64,000 bases of DNA from Pseudoxanthomonas sp. NC8 (GTDB lineage Bacteria > Pseudomonadota > Gammaproteobacteria > Xanthomonadales > Xanthomonadaceae), in NCBI GenBank assembly GCA_025232375.1, contig CP060419.1:1053001-1117000 (forward strand), given 5' to 3'. A program made the position numbers and the translations under genes. How positions within the stretch are numbered: the stretch's first letter is position 1; each line of letters starts with the position of its first letter. Shown here piece after piece: positions 56,460 to 64,000 of this stretch. The notes under the pieces are model-generated. The model was not told where the DNA came from, did not search any database, and saw nothing but the letters and a program-made list of their open reading frames with translations.

Positions 56460-56870
56460 TTACGGCTTGGCGCCGCACTTGCCCTCTCCGCACTTGCCTT
56501 CGCCGCACTTGCCTTCGGCACCCTTCTTGTCGCCGCAGGTGCCTTCGCTGCCCTTGGCGGCGTGGTGGGCCTTGCGCTCGGCCTCGTCGATGAAACCGTC
56601 CTGGTTGGCGTCGATCCGGGCGAACTGGTCGGCCTTGTCCGGGTGCGCGGTGGCGAACTCGGCCTGCGACAGGCGGCCGTCCTTGTCGGTGTCGGCCTTG
56701 GCAACGCCGCACGCGCCTTCGCCGCACTTGCCTTCGCCGGCCTTGGCGGCTTCGCCGGCTGCAACCATGTAACCCTGCGCCAGCGGCTGCATGGCGAAGG
56801 CGGAGCCGGACAGGGTCAGGCCGGCCGGGGCTGTGCCGAGGGCGATGGCGACGGGTTTCTGCTTGGACAT
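56460..56870 (-). CDS. EGxCG-repeat RiPP precursor with two EF-hands (HvfA/bufferin-like)
   Basis: 136 residues, intact frame. The Sec-type leader (MSKQKPVAIALGTAPAGLTL, then SGSAFA) is followed by MQPLAQGYMVAAGE, typical of the DUF2282/HvfA group. Six EGxCG motifs hold all six cysteines: residues 46-50, 51-55, 109-113, 119-123, 124-128 and 129-133. Between the second and third lie two canonical EF-hand loops, DTDKDGRLSQAE (60-71) and DANQDGFIDEAE (87-98). Relatives (Haemophilus HvfA, Caulobacter bufferins) are modified by the neighbouring MNIO enzyme and bind copper. Calcium binding here is inferred from the loops. Start ATG 56870. Confidence 0.9.
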   Translation of the reverse strand: MSKQKPVAIALGTAPAGLTLSGSAFAMQPLAQGYMVAAGEAAKAGEGKCGEGACGVAKADTDKDGRLSQAEFATAHPDKADQFARIDANQDGFIDEAERKAHHAAKGSEGTCGDKKGAEGKCGEGKCGEGKCGAKP

Positions 56871-56982
56871 GTTCGATCTCCGGGATGCTGTGTGGAAACG
56901 CGGGCGCGTATCGCGGCGCGCCGCCGCCGGGGAGGCCAGTCTACCCCCGGCGCGTTATCCCGGTGTGGCGGCCTGCGGCGAC

Positions 56983-57695
56983 TCAGGAAACGCCGGTGGT
57001 GCTGGTGTCGTCGCGCTTGTCGCGCGGCGGCAGCGGCTCCTCGCCATGCAGCAGGAACCAGACGTTCTCGGCGATGTTGGTCGCGTGGTCGCCGATCCGC
57101 TCCAGGTTCTTGGCCATGAACAGCAGGTGCGTGCATGGGGTGATGTTGCGCGGGTCTTCCATCATGTAGGTCAGCAGCTCGCGGAACAGGGCCGTGTACT
57201 GGCGGTCCAGCTGCGCGTCGTTGTCGCGGACCTGCAGGGCGAGCGCCCCGTCGTTGTCCTTGTAGGCGCGCATCGCCTGGCGTGTACCTGGGCGGCGGCC
57301 AGCAGGCCCAGCGCCCGCAGGCCGGAGATATGCGGCATCGGCGGCGAGGCGTTGAGCGCGATCGAACGCTTGGCCACGTTGGCGGCGTAATCGCCGATGC
57401 GCTCGATGTCGGCGGGGATGCGCAGGCCGGCGAGGATCTCGCGCAGGTCGCGCGCCATCGGCCCACGCAGGGCCAGCAGCATCACGTCGTGGCTGATCCT
57501 GCGTTCGGCCGCGTCGATCGACTCGTCGTTGGCCACGACCCGGCGCGCGGCGCTGTCGTCGCGACGGTCGACCACGTCCAGCGCCGCCTCCAGCTGCGCC
57601 ACCGCGGTCAGGCCCATGCGCACGATTTCCCCGATAAGGTGGCGCTGCTCCTCGTCGTAGCTCTTGACGATGTGTTCGTGGGGCTGGGTGCTCAT
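56983..57695 (-). CDS. phoU: Phosphate-specific transport regulator PhoU
   Basis: Negative regulator of the Pho regulon linking the Pst transporter to PhoR. Two repeats of the PhoU three-helix bundle are visible: RDLREILAGLRIPADIERIG with DYAANVAKRS, and MEDPRNITPCTHLLFMAKNL followed by ERIGDHATNIAENVWFLLHG (the metal-binding E-x-x-x-D motif). One break near 57283 (LAAAQVQAMRAYKDN expected). About 237 residues, distal in the pst operon, 111 bp after pstB. Confidence 0.94.
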
Positions 57696-57806
57696 TGTTT
57701 TTCCGCATCATTGGGTTGTGGTGGCCGTCCCTGGCGTCACGGCGCTGGCTCCGGATCGACCGGCCCGGCCATCCATGGCCGGGCGTTCGGCCCCCGCGCG
57801 GGGGCC

Positions 57807-58636
57807 TCACCCGAACCGGCCGGTGATGTAGTCCTCGGTCTGCTGCTTCGAGGGACTGGAGAAGATGACCTGGGTGCGGTCGTGCTCGATCAGGTCGCCC
57901 AGGTACATGAAGGCCGTGTAGTCGGACACGCGCGCGGCCTGCTGCATGTTGTGGGTGACGATGACGATGGTGTAGTCGACCTTCAGCTCCTCCACCAGCT
58001 GCTCGATGCGGCTGGTGGAGATCGGATCCAGCGCCGAGGTCGGCTCGTCCAGCAGCAGCACGTCCGGGCGCAGGGCGACGGCACGGGCGATGCACAGGCG
58101 CTGCTGCTGGCCGCCGGACAGGCCCAGCGCGGACTGGCCGAGCTTGTCCTTGACCTCGTCCCACAGGGCGGCCGAGCGCAGGGCCTGCTCGACGCGCAGG
58201 TTCATCTCGGCCTTGGACAGCCTCTCGTGATGGCGGATGCCGTAGGCCACGTTCTCGAAGATGGTCATCGGGAACGGCACCGGCTTCTGGAACACCATGC
58301 CGACCTTGCTGCGCAGCCGGTTCATCGGGTACTTCGGCGAGAGGATGTTCTCGCCGTCGAGCAGGACCTCGCCGCGCGCTTCCAGCTTCGGGTACAGCGC
58401 GTAGATCCGGTTGAAGATGCGCAGCAGGGTCGACTTGCCGCAGCCGGAAGGGCCGATCAGCGCGGTCACGCGCTTTTCCGGAATCTCCAGCTCGATGCCC
58501 TTCAGCGCGTGGAAGCGGTCGTAGTAGAAGTCCACGCCGCGCGCGGCGAGCTTGACCGGCGCGGGCGCCGCGGCGGGGTCGGTGCCGGCGGCCACCTCGA
58601 TGCGTTGCAGGGGGCAGCGGAATGGTGGTCGTTCAT
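57807..58636 (-). CDS. pstB: Phosphate ABC transporter ATP-binding protein PstB
   Basis: ATPase of the high-affinity phosphate transporter. Walker [11 protein letters not shown]-loop [13 protein letters not shown], signature [19 protein letters not shown], Walker [14 protein letters not shown] and switch His in [20 protein letters not shown]. It ends EDYITGRFG. The likely start is ATG 58636 ([10 protein letters not shown]), with one extra C near 58608 breaking the frame before [13 protein letters not shown] at 58595 is the in-frame alternative. It starts 20 bp after pstA. Confidence 0.95.
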
Positions 58637-58655
58637 GGCCGGGGTCCGGGAAAGG

Positions 58656-59537
58656 TCAGTCATGGGAGATCCTGTTGCGCAGGAGCAGGGGGCGCGCGGC
58701 GGTAAGGCTGACCAGCAGCACGAACACGGTCAGCACCAGCGCGCCGGCCCAGGCCAGCACCTGCTAAGGACTCGTAGGGGCTGGCGGCGAACTGGTTCAT
58801 CACCACCGGTACCGAGGCCATTGGCTGGAACACGTTGCTGTTCCAGTACTGGTTGCCGAAGGCGGTGAACAGCAGCGGTGCGGTCTCGCCGGAAATGCGC
58901 GCTATGGGGACAGCAGGACGCCGGTGACGATGCCGGCGCTGGCGCTGCGGTACAGCACCTGCACGATCACCTTCCACTGCGGGATGCCCAGCGACAGCGC
59001 CGCTTCGCGCATCTGCACCGGGACCAGCCGCAGCATCTCGTCGGTGGTGCGCACCACCACCGGCAGGACGATGAAGGCCAGCGCCAGCGCGCCGGCGAAG
59101 GCGGAGAAGTTGCCGCCGGTCTGCATCACGTACAGGGTGTAGACGAACAGGCCGGGACAATGGACGGCGCCGACAGCAGGATGTCGTTGACGAAGCGCAC
59201 CACCGTTCCGGCCTTGCGCGCATTGCCGTACTCGGCCAGTAAGGTGCCCGCCGCGATGCCGAGCGGGGTGCCGATCGCGATCGCCAGCGCGCACATCACC
59301 GCGCTGCCGAAGAATGCGTTGGGTAAGGCCACCTTCCTGCATCGGCGGCGGCGTCATCTGCGTGAACAGGCTCCAGTTGATTCCCGGGATGCCCTTGGCC
59401 AGCAGCGTCCACAGGATCCAGCCGAGGAAGAACAGGCCGAACAGCGCGGTCGCGCAGGAGAGCACCAGCGCGAGCACATTGACGATGCGGCGCCGCGCGT
59501 ACAGCCCGGCGGACGTGGAGGGAGCCATGGCCGACAT
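58656..59537 (-). CDS. pstA: Phosphate ABC transporter permease PstA
   Basis: Inner-membrane permease with several helices ([36 protein letters not shown]) and the EAA-type loop [31 protein letters not shown] follows an ATG that overlaps the pstC stop (ATGA). Four breaks: near 59322 ([11 protein letters not shown] expected), 59150, 58910 and 58765 (TAAGG string). It ends [10 protein letters not shown]. The corrected length, about 290, is normal. Confidence 0.93.
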
Positions 59538-60508
59538 CAGTTGCCCTCCCTGCGCGACAGGCGTTGCAGCATCAGCCGGGCGATCGCCAGCACGACGAAG
59601 GTGACGATGAACAGGACGAAGCCCAGCAGCAGCAGCGCCGAGCGGTAGGTTTCGGTGGCTTCGCCGAAATCGTTGGCGATCAGCGCGGCGATGGTGGTGC
59701 CCGGCTCCAGCAGCGACGGCGACAGGCGCACGGTGTTGCCGATCACGAAGGCCACGGCCATGGTCTCGCCCAGCGCCCGGCCCAGGCCGAGGAAGATGCC
59801 GCCGATCACCGCCGAGCGGGTGTACGGCAGGACGATGTCCCAGCTCACTTCCCAGCGGGTCGAGCCCAGCGCGTAGGCCGACTCCTTCAGCCGGGTCGGC
59901 ACGGTCAGGAACACCTCGCGCATCACCGAGGAGATGAACGGGATCACCATGATCGCCAGCACGAAGCCGGCGGTGAGCATGCCGATGCCCAGCGGCGGCC
60001 CCTGGAACAGCGGGCCGACCAGCGGCAGGGTGCCGAGGTTGTCGTTGAGCCAGGGGGTGACGTGTTCGGTCATCACCGGCACCAGCACGAACAGCCCCCA
60101 CATGCCGTAGATGATCGAAGGGATACCGGCGAGCAGTTCGATAGCCGTGCCGATCGGGCCGCGCAGCCAGCGCGGCGCGACCTCGGTCAGGAAGAAGGCG
60201 ATGCCGAAACTGACCGGTACCGAGATCAGCATCGCGATCATCGCGGTGACCAGGGTGCCGTAGATCGGTGCCAGCGCACCGAACCTGTTCTCGACCGGGT
60301 TCCAGTCGGCCGAATAGAAGAAGCTGAGGCCCTGCGCCTGCAGGGCGTGGCGGCCGCCCCACAGCATCGACAGCGCGGCACCTGCCAGCGCCACCAGCAC
60401 GAACACCACGCAGGCGACCAGCGCGTAGCGGAACAGGCGGTCGTTGCGCGCATCGCGCAGGTCGTGGCCGCCGGAGGCGGGAGAGGCGTCGAAGGTGATG
60501 GTGTTCAT
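59537..60508 (-). CDS. pstC: Phosphate ABC transporter permease PstC
   Basis: Second permease of the Pst transporter; 323 residues, intact frame. Six predicted helices (first LFRYALVACVVFVLVALAGA), the family segments ELLAGIPSIIYGMWGLFVLV and LKESAYALGSTRWEVSWDIV (EAA loop), and GLGRALGETMAVAFVIGNTV. It follows pstS by 158 bp and overlaps pstA. Confidence 0.95.
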   Translation of the reverse strand: MNTITFDASPASGGHDLRDARNDRLFRYALVACVVFVLVALAGAALSMLWGGRHALQAQGLSFFYSADWNPVENRFGALAPIYGTLVTAMIAMLISVPVSFGIAFFLTEVAPRWLRGPIGTAIELLAGIPSIIYGMWGLFVLVPVMTEHVTPWLNDNLGTLPLVGPLFQGPPLGIGMLTAGFVLAIMVIPFISSVMREVFLTVPTRLKESAYALGSTRWEVSWDIVLPYTRSAVIGGIFLGLGRALGETMAVAFVIGNTVRLSPSLLEPGTTIAALIANDFGEATETYRSALLLLGFVLFIVTFVVLAIARLMLQRLSRREGN

Positions 60509-60666
60509 CGCGTCGCGGCGTGGCCCGGAAAAAGGTGGAGCCGGCGATCCGGGGAGGGAGGAGGATCGCCAGCTCCGGGGAGCTGTTTCGGTGGTCGGTG
60601 CGCAGCAGTCCGTCCGTGGCGTCGTTCCCCCGGCATGCCGCACCGGCAAGGGCGGACGCCGCGGCG

Positions 60667-61760
60667 TCACCTGAACTCGGTGGCCCAGTACGCCTCGATC
60701 TGCTGCACCAGTTCGGGCGGCAGCGGCACGTAGTGCAGTTCCTGCGCCTGCGGTCGCCCCTGTTCGAAGGCCCACTTGAAGAAGTCGCGGGTGGCCTGAC
60801 TGCGCACCGGGTCCTTCGCCTGCTTGGGCATGAGCATGAAGTTGGTGGCGGTGATCGGTAAGGCCTGCGCGCCGGGCGCGTTGGTGATCACCAGGTTGAA
60901 GTCCTTGGCGTTGGCCCAGTCGGCGCTGGCCGCGGCGGCGGCGAACGATTCGGCGTTGGGCTCCACGAACTGGCCGGCGGCGTTCTGCAGGGCCGCGTAC
61001 GGCATCGCGTTCTGCAGCGCGTAGGCCAGTTCGACGTAGCCGATGCCGCCCTTGATCTGCTTGACGTAGGCGGCCACGCCTTCGTTGCCCTTGCCGCCGA
61101 CGCCGGTCGGCCACTGCAGCGAGGTGCCTTCGCCGACTTTCTGCTTCCACTCGCCGCTGACCTTGGACAGGTAGTTGCTGAAGTTGAAGGTGGTGCCCGA
61201 GCCATCGGAGCGATGGACGATGGTGATCTTCTCCGCCGGCAGCGCCACGCCGGGATTGGCCGCGGCGATGGCCGGGTCGTTCCAGGTGGCGACCTTGCCG
61301 AGGAAGATGTCGGCCAGCAGCGGCCCGGTCAGGCGCAGCTTGCCCGGCGGGATGCCCTCAAGGTTGAACACCGGCACCACGCCGCCGATCGCCGAGGGAA
61401 ACTGGCCGAGGCCAGCGGTAGCGAGTTCGTCGCTGGGCAGCGGTTTGTCGGTGGAGCCGAAGTCGACCGTGCCGGCCTTGATCTGGGCGATGCCGCCGCC
61501 GGAGCCGATGGACTGGTAGTTCACCTTGTTGCCGGTGGCGGCGTTGTAGTCGGCCGACCACTTCGACACCAGCGGATAGATGAACGACGCGCCGGCGCCG
61601 GAGATCTCCGCGGCCACCGGGTCTGCCGCCGCCGCGGCGGCGCGGCCTGCGGCGCGTCGGTCGTGGCCGGCGCCGTGGCATCACCCGCAGGCTTGCATGC
61701 GGCAAGGATGGGGGCGACGCCCGGGGGCAGGAGCAGGAGGCGGACCGGGGAGCGCTTCAT
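60667..61760 (-). CDS. pstS: Phosphate-binding lipoprotein PstS (copy 1)
   Basis: Periplasmic phosphate-binding protein of the Pst transporter. A lipoprotein signal (MKRSPVRLLLLPPGVAPILA, lipobox Cys next) is followed by an alanine-rich linker with one break near 61640, then GAGASFIYPLVSKWSADYNA, YQSIGSGGGIAQIKAGTVDF, VHRSDGSGTTFNFSNYLSKV and TNFMLMPKQAKDPVRSQATR, all in the ligand site or core. About 360 residues. Closely related to the second copy at 61966-62985 but membrane-anchored. Confidence 0.93.
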
Positions 61761-61891
61761 GGGCGTGTGCGAGGCGTCGTGCCGGTCGGGCCGGCGGTGG
61801 ACATATGAAATGATGTTTTTGTGACAGGCGTATGACGCCGCACCGGGTTCCGGCGCCGATCGCCCACGGCGTGGTGCATGTCACTGGCCGG

Positions 61892-61925
61892 AAAAGGAAA
61901 GAGCGCGGCCAGGGGGCCCGCGCTC
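61892..61925 (-). terminator. Terminator or attenuating hairpin after the first pstS
   Basis: An 8-bp stem (61901-61908 with 61918-61925) lies 41 bp past the stop of the promoter-proximal pstS. On the minus strand it is followed by the T-rich TTTCCTTTTCC. Partial termination here would make this binding protein more abundant than the permeases, a usual pattern in transport operons. Confidence 0.65.
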
Positions 61926-61965
61926 CGGATGGACGGCAAGGGGAGAGGGCTCGCCGCCCGCTTGC

Positions 61966-62985
61966 TCAGTACTTCAGGTTCTGCGCCCAGTAGGCCTCGA
62001 CCTGCTTGACCAGCGCTTCCGGCAACGGCACGTAGTCGAGCTGCCGGGCCTGTGCGTCGCCGTTGGCGTAGACCCACTGGAAGAAGGTCTTGGCGTTCTT
62101 GGCGCCAGCGGCGTTCTTGGGCTGCCGGTACATCAGGATGAAGTTGGTGGCGGTGATCGGTAAGGCGTTCTCGCCCGGGGCATTGGTCATGACCAGGTAG
62201 AAGTCCTTGGCGTTGGCCCAGTCGGCGCTGGCGGCCGCGGCGGCGAAGGTCTCGTCGTTGGGCTGGACGAACTTGCCGGCGGCGTTCTTCAGCGAGGCAT
62301 GGGCCAGCTTGTTCTGCAGCGCATACGACAGCTCGACGTAGCCGATGCCGCCCTTGATCTGCTTGACGTACGCGGCCACGCCCTCGTTGCCCTTGCCGCC
62401 GATGCCGGCCGGCCACTGCACCGAAGTACCTTCACCGACCTTCTGCTTCCACTCCGGGCTGACCTTGGACAGGTAGTTGACGAAGTTGAAGGTGGTGCCC
62501 GAGCCGTCGGAGCGGTGCACGACGGTGATCTTGGCGTCGGGCAGCTTCGCGCCCGGGTTCAGCGCGACGATCGCCGGGTCGTTCCACTTGGTGGTCTTGC
62601 CCGGGAAGATGTTGGCCAGGGTCGCGCCGTCGAGCTTGAGCGCGCCGGGAGCAACGCCCGGCACGTTGAGGATCGGCACCACGCCGCCGATCACCGACGG
62701 AAACTGGACCAGGCCGTGCTTGGCCAGTTCATCGGGCTTGAGCGGCGCGTCGGACGAGCCGAAGTCCACCGTCGCCGCCTTGATCTGGGCGATGCCGCCG
62801 CCGGAGCCGATCGACTGGTAGTTGACCTTCTTGCCGGTGGCGGTGCTGTAGTCGGCCGACCACTTCGACATCACCGGGTAGATGAACGATGCGCCGGCGC
62901 CGGTCACGTCGGCGGCCTGGGCGACGAAGGCGAACGAGGCGGCGAGCACGCCGGCCGCGACGCGGGTCTTGAGCGTCTGGATCAC
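61966..62985 (-). CDS. pstS: Phosphate-binding protein PstS (copy 2, soluble)
   Basis: Second phosphate-binding protein, first gene of the run after oprP. GTG start at 62985 with AGGAG upstream. Cleavable signal peptide (TRVAAGVLAASFAFVAQA, then ADVTGAG) without a lipobox. Phosphate-site segments GAGASFIYPVMSKWSADYST, YQSIGSGGGIAQIKAATVDF and VHRSDGSGTTFNFVNYLSKV. 339 residues, intact frame, ending AYWAQNLKY. Soluble and lipoprotein versions in tandem suggest free scavenging plus transporter-tethered delivery. This is an inference. Confidence 0.93.
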   Translation of the reverse strand: MIQTLKTRVAAGVLAASFAFVAQAADVTGAGASFIYPVMSKWSADYSTATGKKVNYQSIGSGGGIAQIKAATVDFGSSDAPLKPDELAKHGLVQFPSVIGGVVPILNVPGVAPGALKLDGATLANIFPGKTTKWNDPAIVALNPGAKLPDAKITVVHRSDGSGTTFNFVNYLSKVSPEWKQKVGEGTSVQWPAGIGGKGNEGVAAYVKQIKGGIGYVELSYALQNKLAHASLKNAAGKFVQPNDETFAAAAASADWANAKDFYLVMTNAPGENALPITATNFILMYRQPKNAAGAKNAKTFFQWVYANGDAQARQLDYVPLPEALVKQVEAYWAQNLKY

Positions 62986-63032
62986 TGGGGAGACTCCTGG
63001 GAAGGAAATTGCAGGGATACGCACGGCCGCAT

Positions 63033-63086
63033 TGCATAACCGGGCGATGACACCGGCATGTCGGTGCCGTGACAGCGGGATGACGG
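63033..63086 (-). promoter_or_regulatory. Tandem Pho boxes and promoter of the pst operon
   Basis: On the minus strand four 7-bp half-sites follow each other with exactly 4-bp spacers: CCGTCAT (63080-63086), CTGTCAC (63069-63075), CCGACAT (63058-63064) and GTGTCAT (63047-63053), matching the PhoB pattern CTGTCAT-N4-CTGTCAT twice. An extended -10-like TTATGCA (core 63033-63038) lies 8 bp downstream of the last half-site, where PhoB-activated promoters have theirs. This indicates phosphate-starvation control of pstS onward, separate from oprP. Confidence 0.85.
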
Positions 63087-63125
63087 GGCCGGGAGGTCGC
63101 GCGCGGCGCCTCCCGGCGGTGCCAC

Positions 63126-64000
63126 TTACCAGTAGAACTGGGCGCGGGCTTCGATGATGTTCGGGTCGTCGTTGACCACCGCGCGCGCGCTGCTGCTGTA
63201 GCGGCTGCTGTCGACCATCACGTAGTTGACCGCGAACTTGAAGTTGGAGCGCCAGTACCAGTTCACGCCCAGCGTCCAGATGTCCTGCTTGCCGCCGAGC
63301 ACGCCGTCCACGCGCGGCGCGCCGCCCGGGGCCGACGGGGCCAGCAGGCTGCCGTCGTCGAGGTCGATGTTGTCGAAGCGCAGGCCCAGCTGCCACATGC
63401 CGCCGGCCGGCTCGTCAGGCAGGCCGGTGGTCGGCACGCCGGACTTGTAGCCCCAGCTTTCGCCGGTGATGTTCCACACGCCGCTGAGGTACCAGCCGTC
63501 GCCGCTGAAATCCTTGCTGCTGGCGCGATAGCGGCTCACGTCGGTCTTGTAGTACTCGCCCTGCACCTTGAACGGACCTGTGACCCAGAAGCTTTCCAGG
63601 CCCAGCGTGCTGACCCGGTCGGTGTCGGTCAGGTTGCCGGTATCGACCAGGCGCGTGGTGGTAAGGTCCGCGTTGGGACGCGCGCGCAGGCGCAGGGTGT
63701 CGGCGTCGGTGTCGTAGTCGACGTAGCTCAGGCCCAGGTGGAGGATGTTGCCGTTCTCGTTGATCGGCGCCCAGGTGCCGCGCGCGCCGAAGCCGCTGCC
63801 ATGGGCCAGGTTGCGGGTCAGCTCGCGGCCGAACACGCTGCCGGTGATGCTCCAGTTGTTGTCGCCCCAGCCGACCGCGCCACCGAGGCGGCGGGCCACG
63901 GCGTAGGTGTTGGTGACCGCGGCCTTGGAGATGAAGTCGTTGTTCTTGGTGCTGGACAGCTCCTCCAGGCTGTTGGGCTGCTTGTACTGGCCGAGCTGGA
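63126..64000 (-). CDS. Phosphate-selective porin (OprP/OprO family), 5' part outside the window
   Basis: Outer-membrane trimeric porin for phosphate or polyphosphate. Visible are GQYKQPNSLEELSSTKNNDF (near the window end, typical of the family), TYAVARRLGGAVGWGDNNWS, and the barrel C-terminus with FAVNYVMVDSSRY and IEARAQFYW ending in the outer-membrane signature Trp. The frame looks intact in the part present. It lies upstream of, and on the same strand as, the pst genes, as expected for the Pho regulon. Confidence 0.9.
   Translation of the reverse strand, partial: QLGQYKQPNSLEELSSTKNNDFISKAAVTNTYAVARRLGGAVGWGDNNWSITGSVFGRELTRNLAHGSGFGARGTWAPINENGNILHLGLSYVDYDTDADTLRLRARPNADLTTTRLVDTGNLTDTDRVSTLGLESFWVTGPFKVQGEYYKTDVSRYRASSKDFSGDGWYLSGVWNITGESWGYKSGVPTTGLPDEPAGGMWQLGLRFDNIDLDDGSLLAPSAPGGAPRVDGVLGGKQDIWTLGVNWYWRSNFKFAVNYVMVDSSRYSSSARAVVNDDPNIIEARAQFYW

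Overview
The window is about 64 kb of GC-rich bacterial DNA. Gene order and protein sequences point to the family Xanthomonadaceae (Lysobacteraceae; Xanthomonas, Pseudoxanthomonas, Lysobacter, Luteimonas and relatives). The main markers are pyrG/eno/ftsB/ispD/ispF/truD, rpsB-tsf-pyrH-frr-uppS-cdsA-dxr-rseP-bamA, map-glnD-dapD-arsC-like-dapE, and parE, parC and rnr. Most of it is core chromosome. I see no prophage, IS element or CRISPR array.

Sequence quality matters for every entry. Most genes, including essential single-copy ones, carry one to several frameshifts or an in-frame TAG, and these can be placed by joining adjacent reading frames. They cluster at CCTGG/CCAGG or CTG-rich sites, which appear as CCTTGG, CCTTAG, CTAG or TAAGG. 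This looks like assembly error at (probably methylated) CTGG/CCAG sites rather than gene decay. I therefore give full gene extents across the breaks and list where the breaks are.

Layout. 1-2484: end of a Ser/Thr kinase-TPR protein. 2495-4551: parE, with a duplicated 3' tail. 4779-11386 (+): small exported protein, pyrG, repeat-filled gap, eno-ftsB-ispD-ispF-truD. 11494-23243 (-): the translation/envelope run rpsB-tsf, an HDOD-GGDEF protein, pyrH-frr-uppS-cdsA-dxr-rseP-bamA. 23532-29457 (-): a Csu-type (spore coat U) chaperone-usher pilus cluster with two chaperones. 29765-35825 (+): map, glnD, dapD, ArsC-like, dapE. 35868-37544 (-): UbiB-family kinase. 37635-39609 (+): asnB behind an apparent asparagine-codon transcription attenuator. 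39676-46697: exported RidA, I78 inhibitor, penicillin acylase, bacterioferritin, thiopurine methyltransferase, parC. 46862-46946: tRNA-Leu(CAG). 47041-53939 (+): rnr, Gfa-like protein, rlmB, a propeller-GGDEF sensor. 53944-54614: RNase T. 54761-56870 (-): an HvfABC/bufferin-type MNIO RiPP cluster whose precursor carries two EF-hands. 56983-64000 (-): the phosphate regulon run oprP-pstS-pstS-pstC-pstA-pstB-phoU, with tandem Pho boxes.

The two observations I rate highest are the Asn leader/attenuator at 37671-37823, with a perfect 13-bp antiterminator, and the EF-hand-containing EGxCG precursor at 56460-56870 next to its DUF692 and DUF2063 partners.
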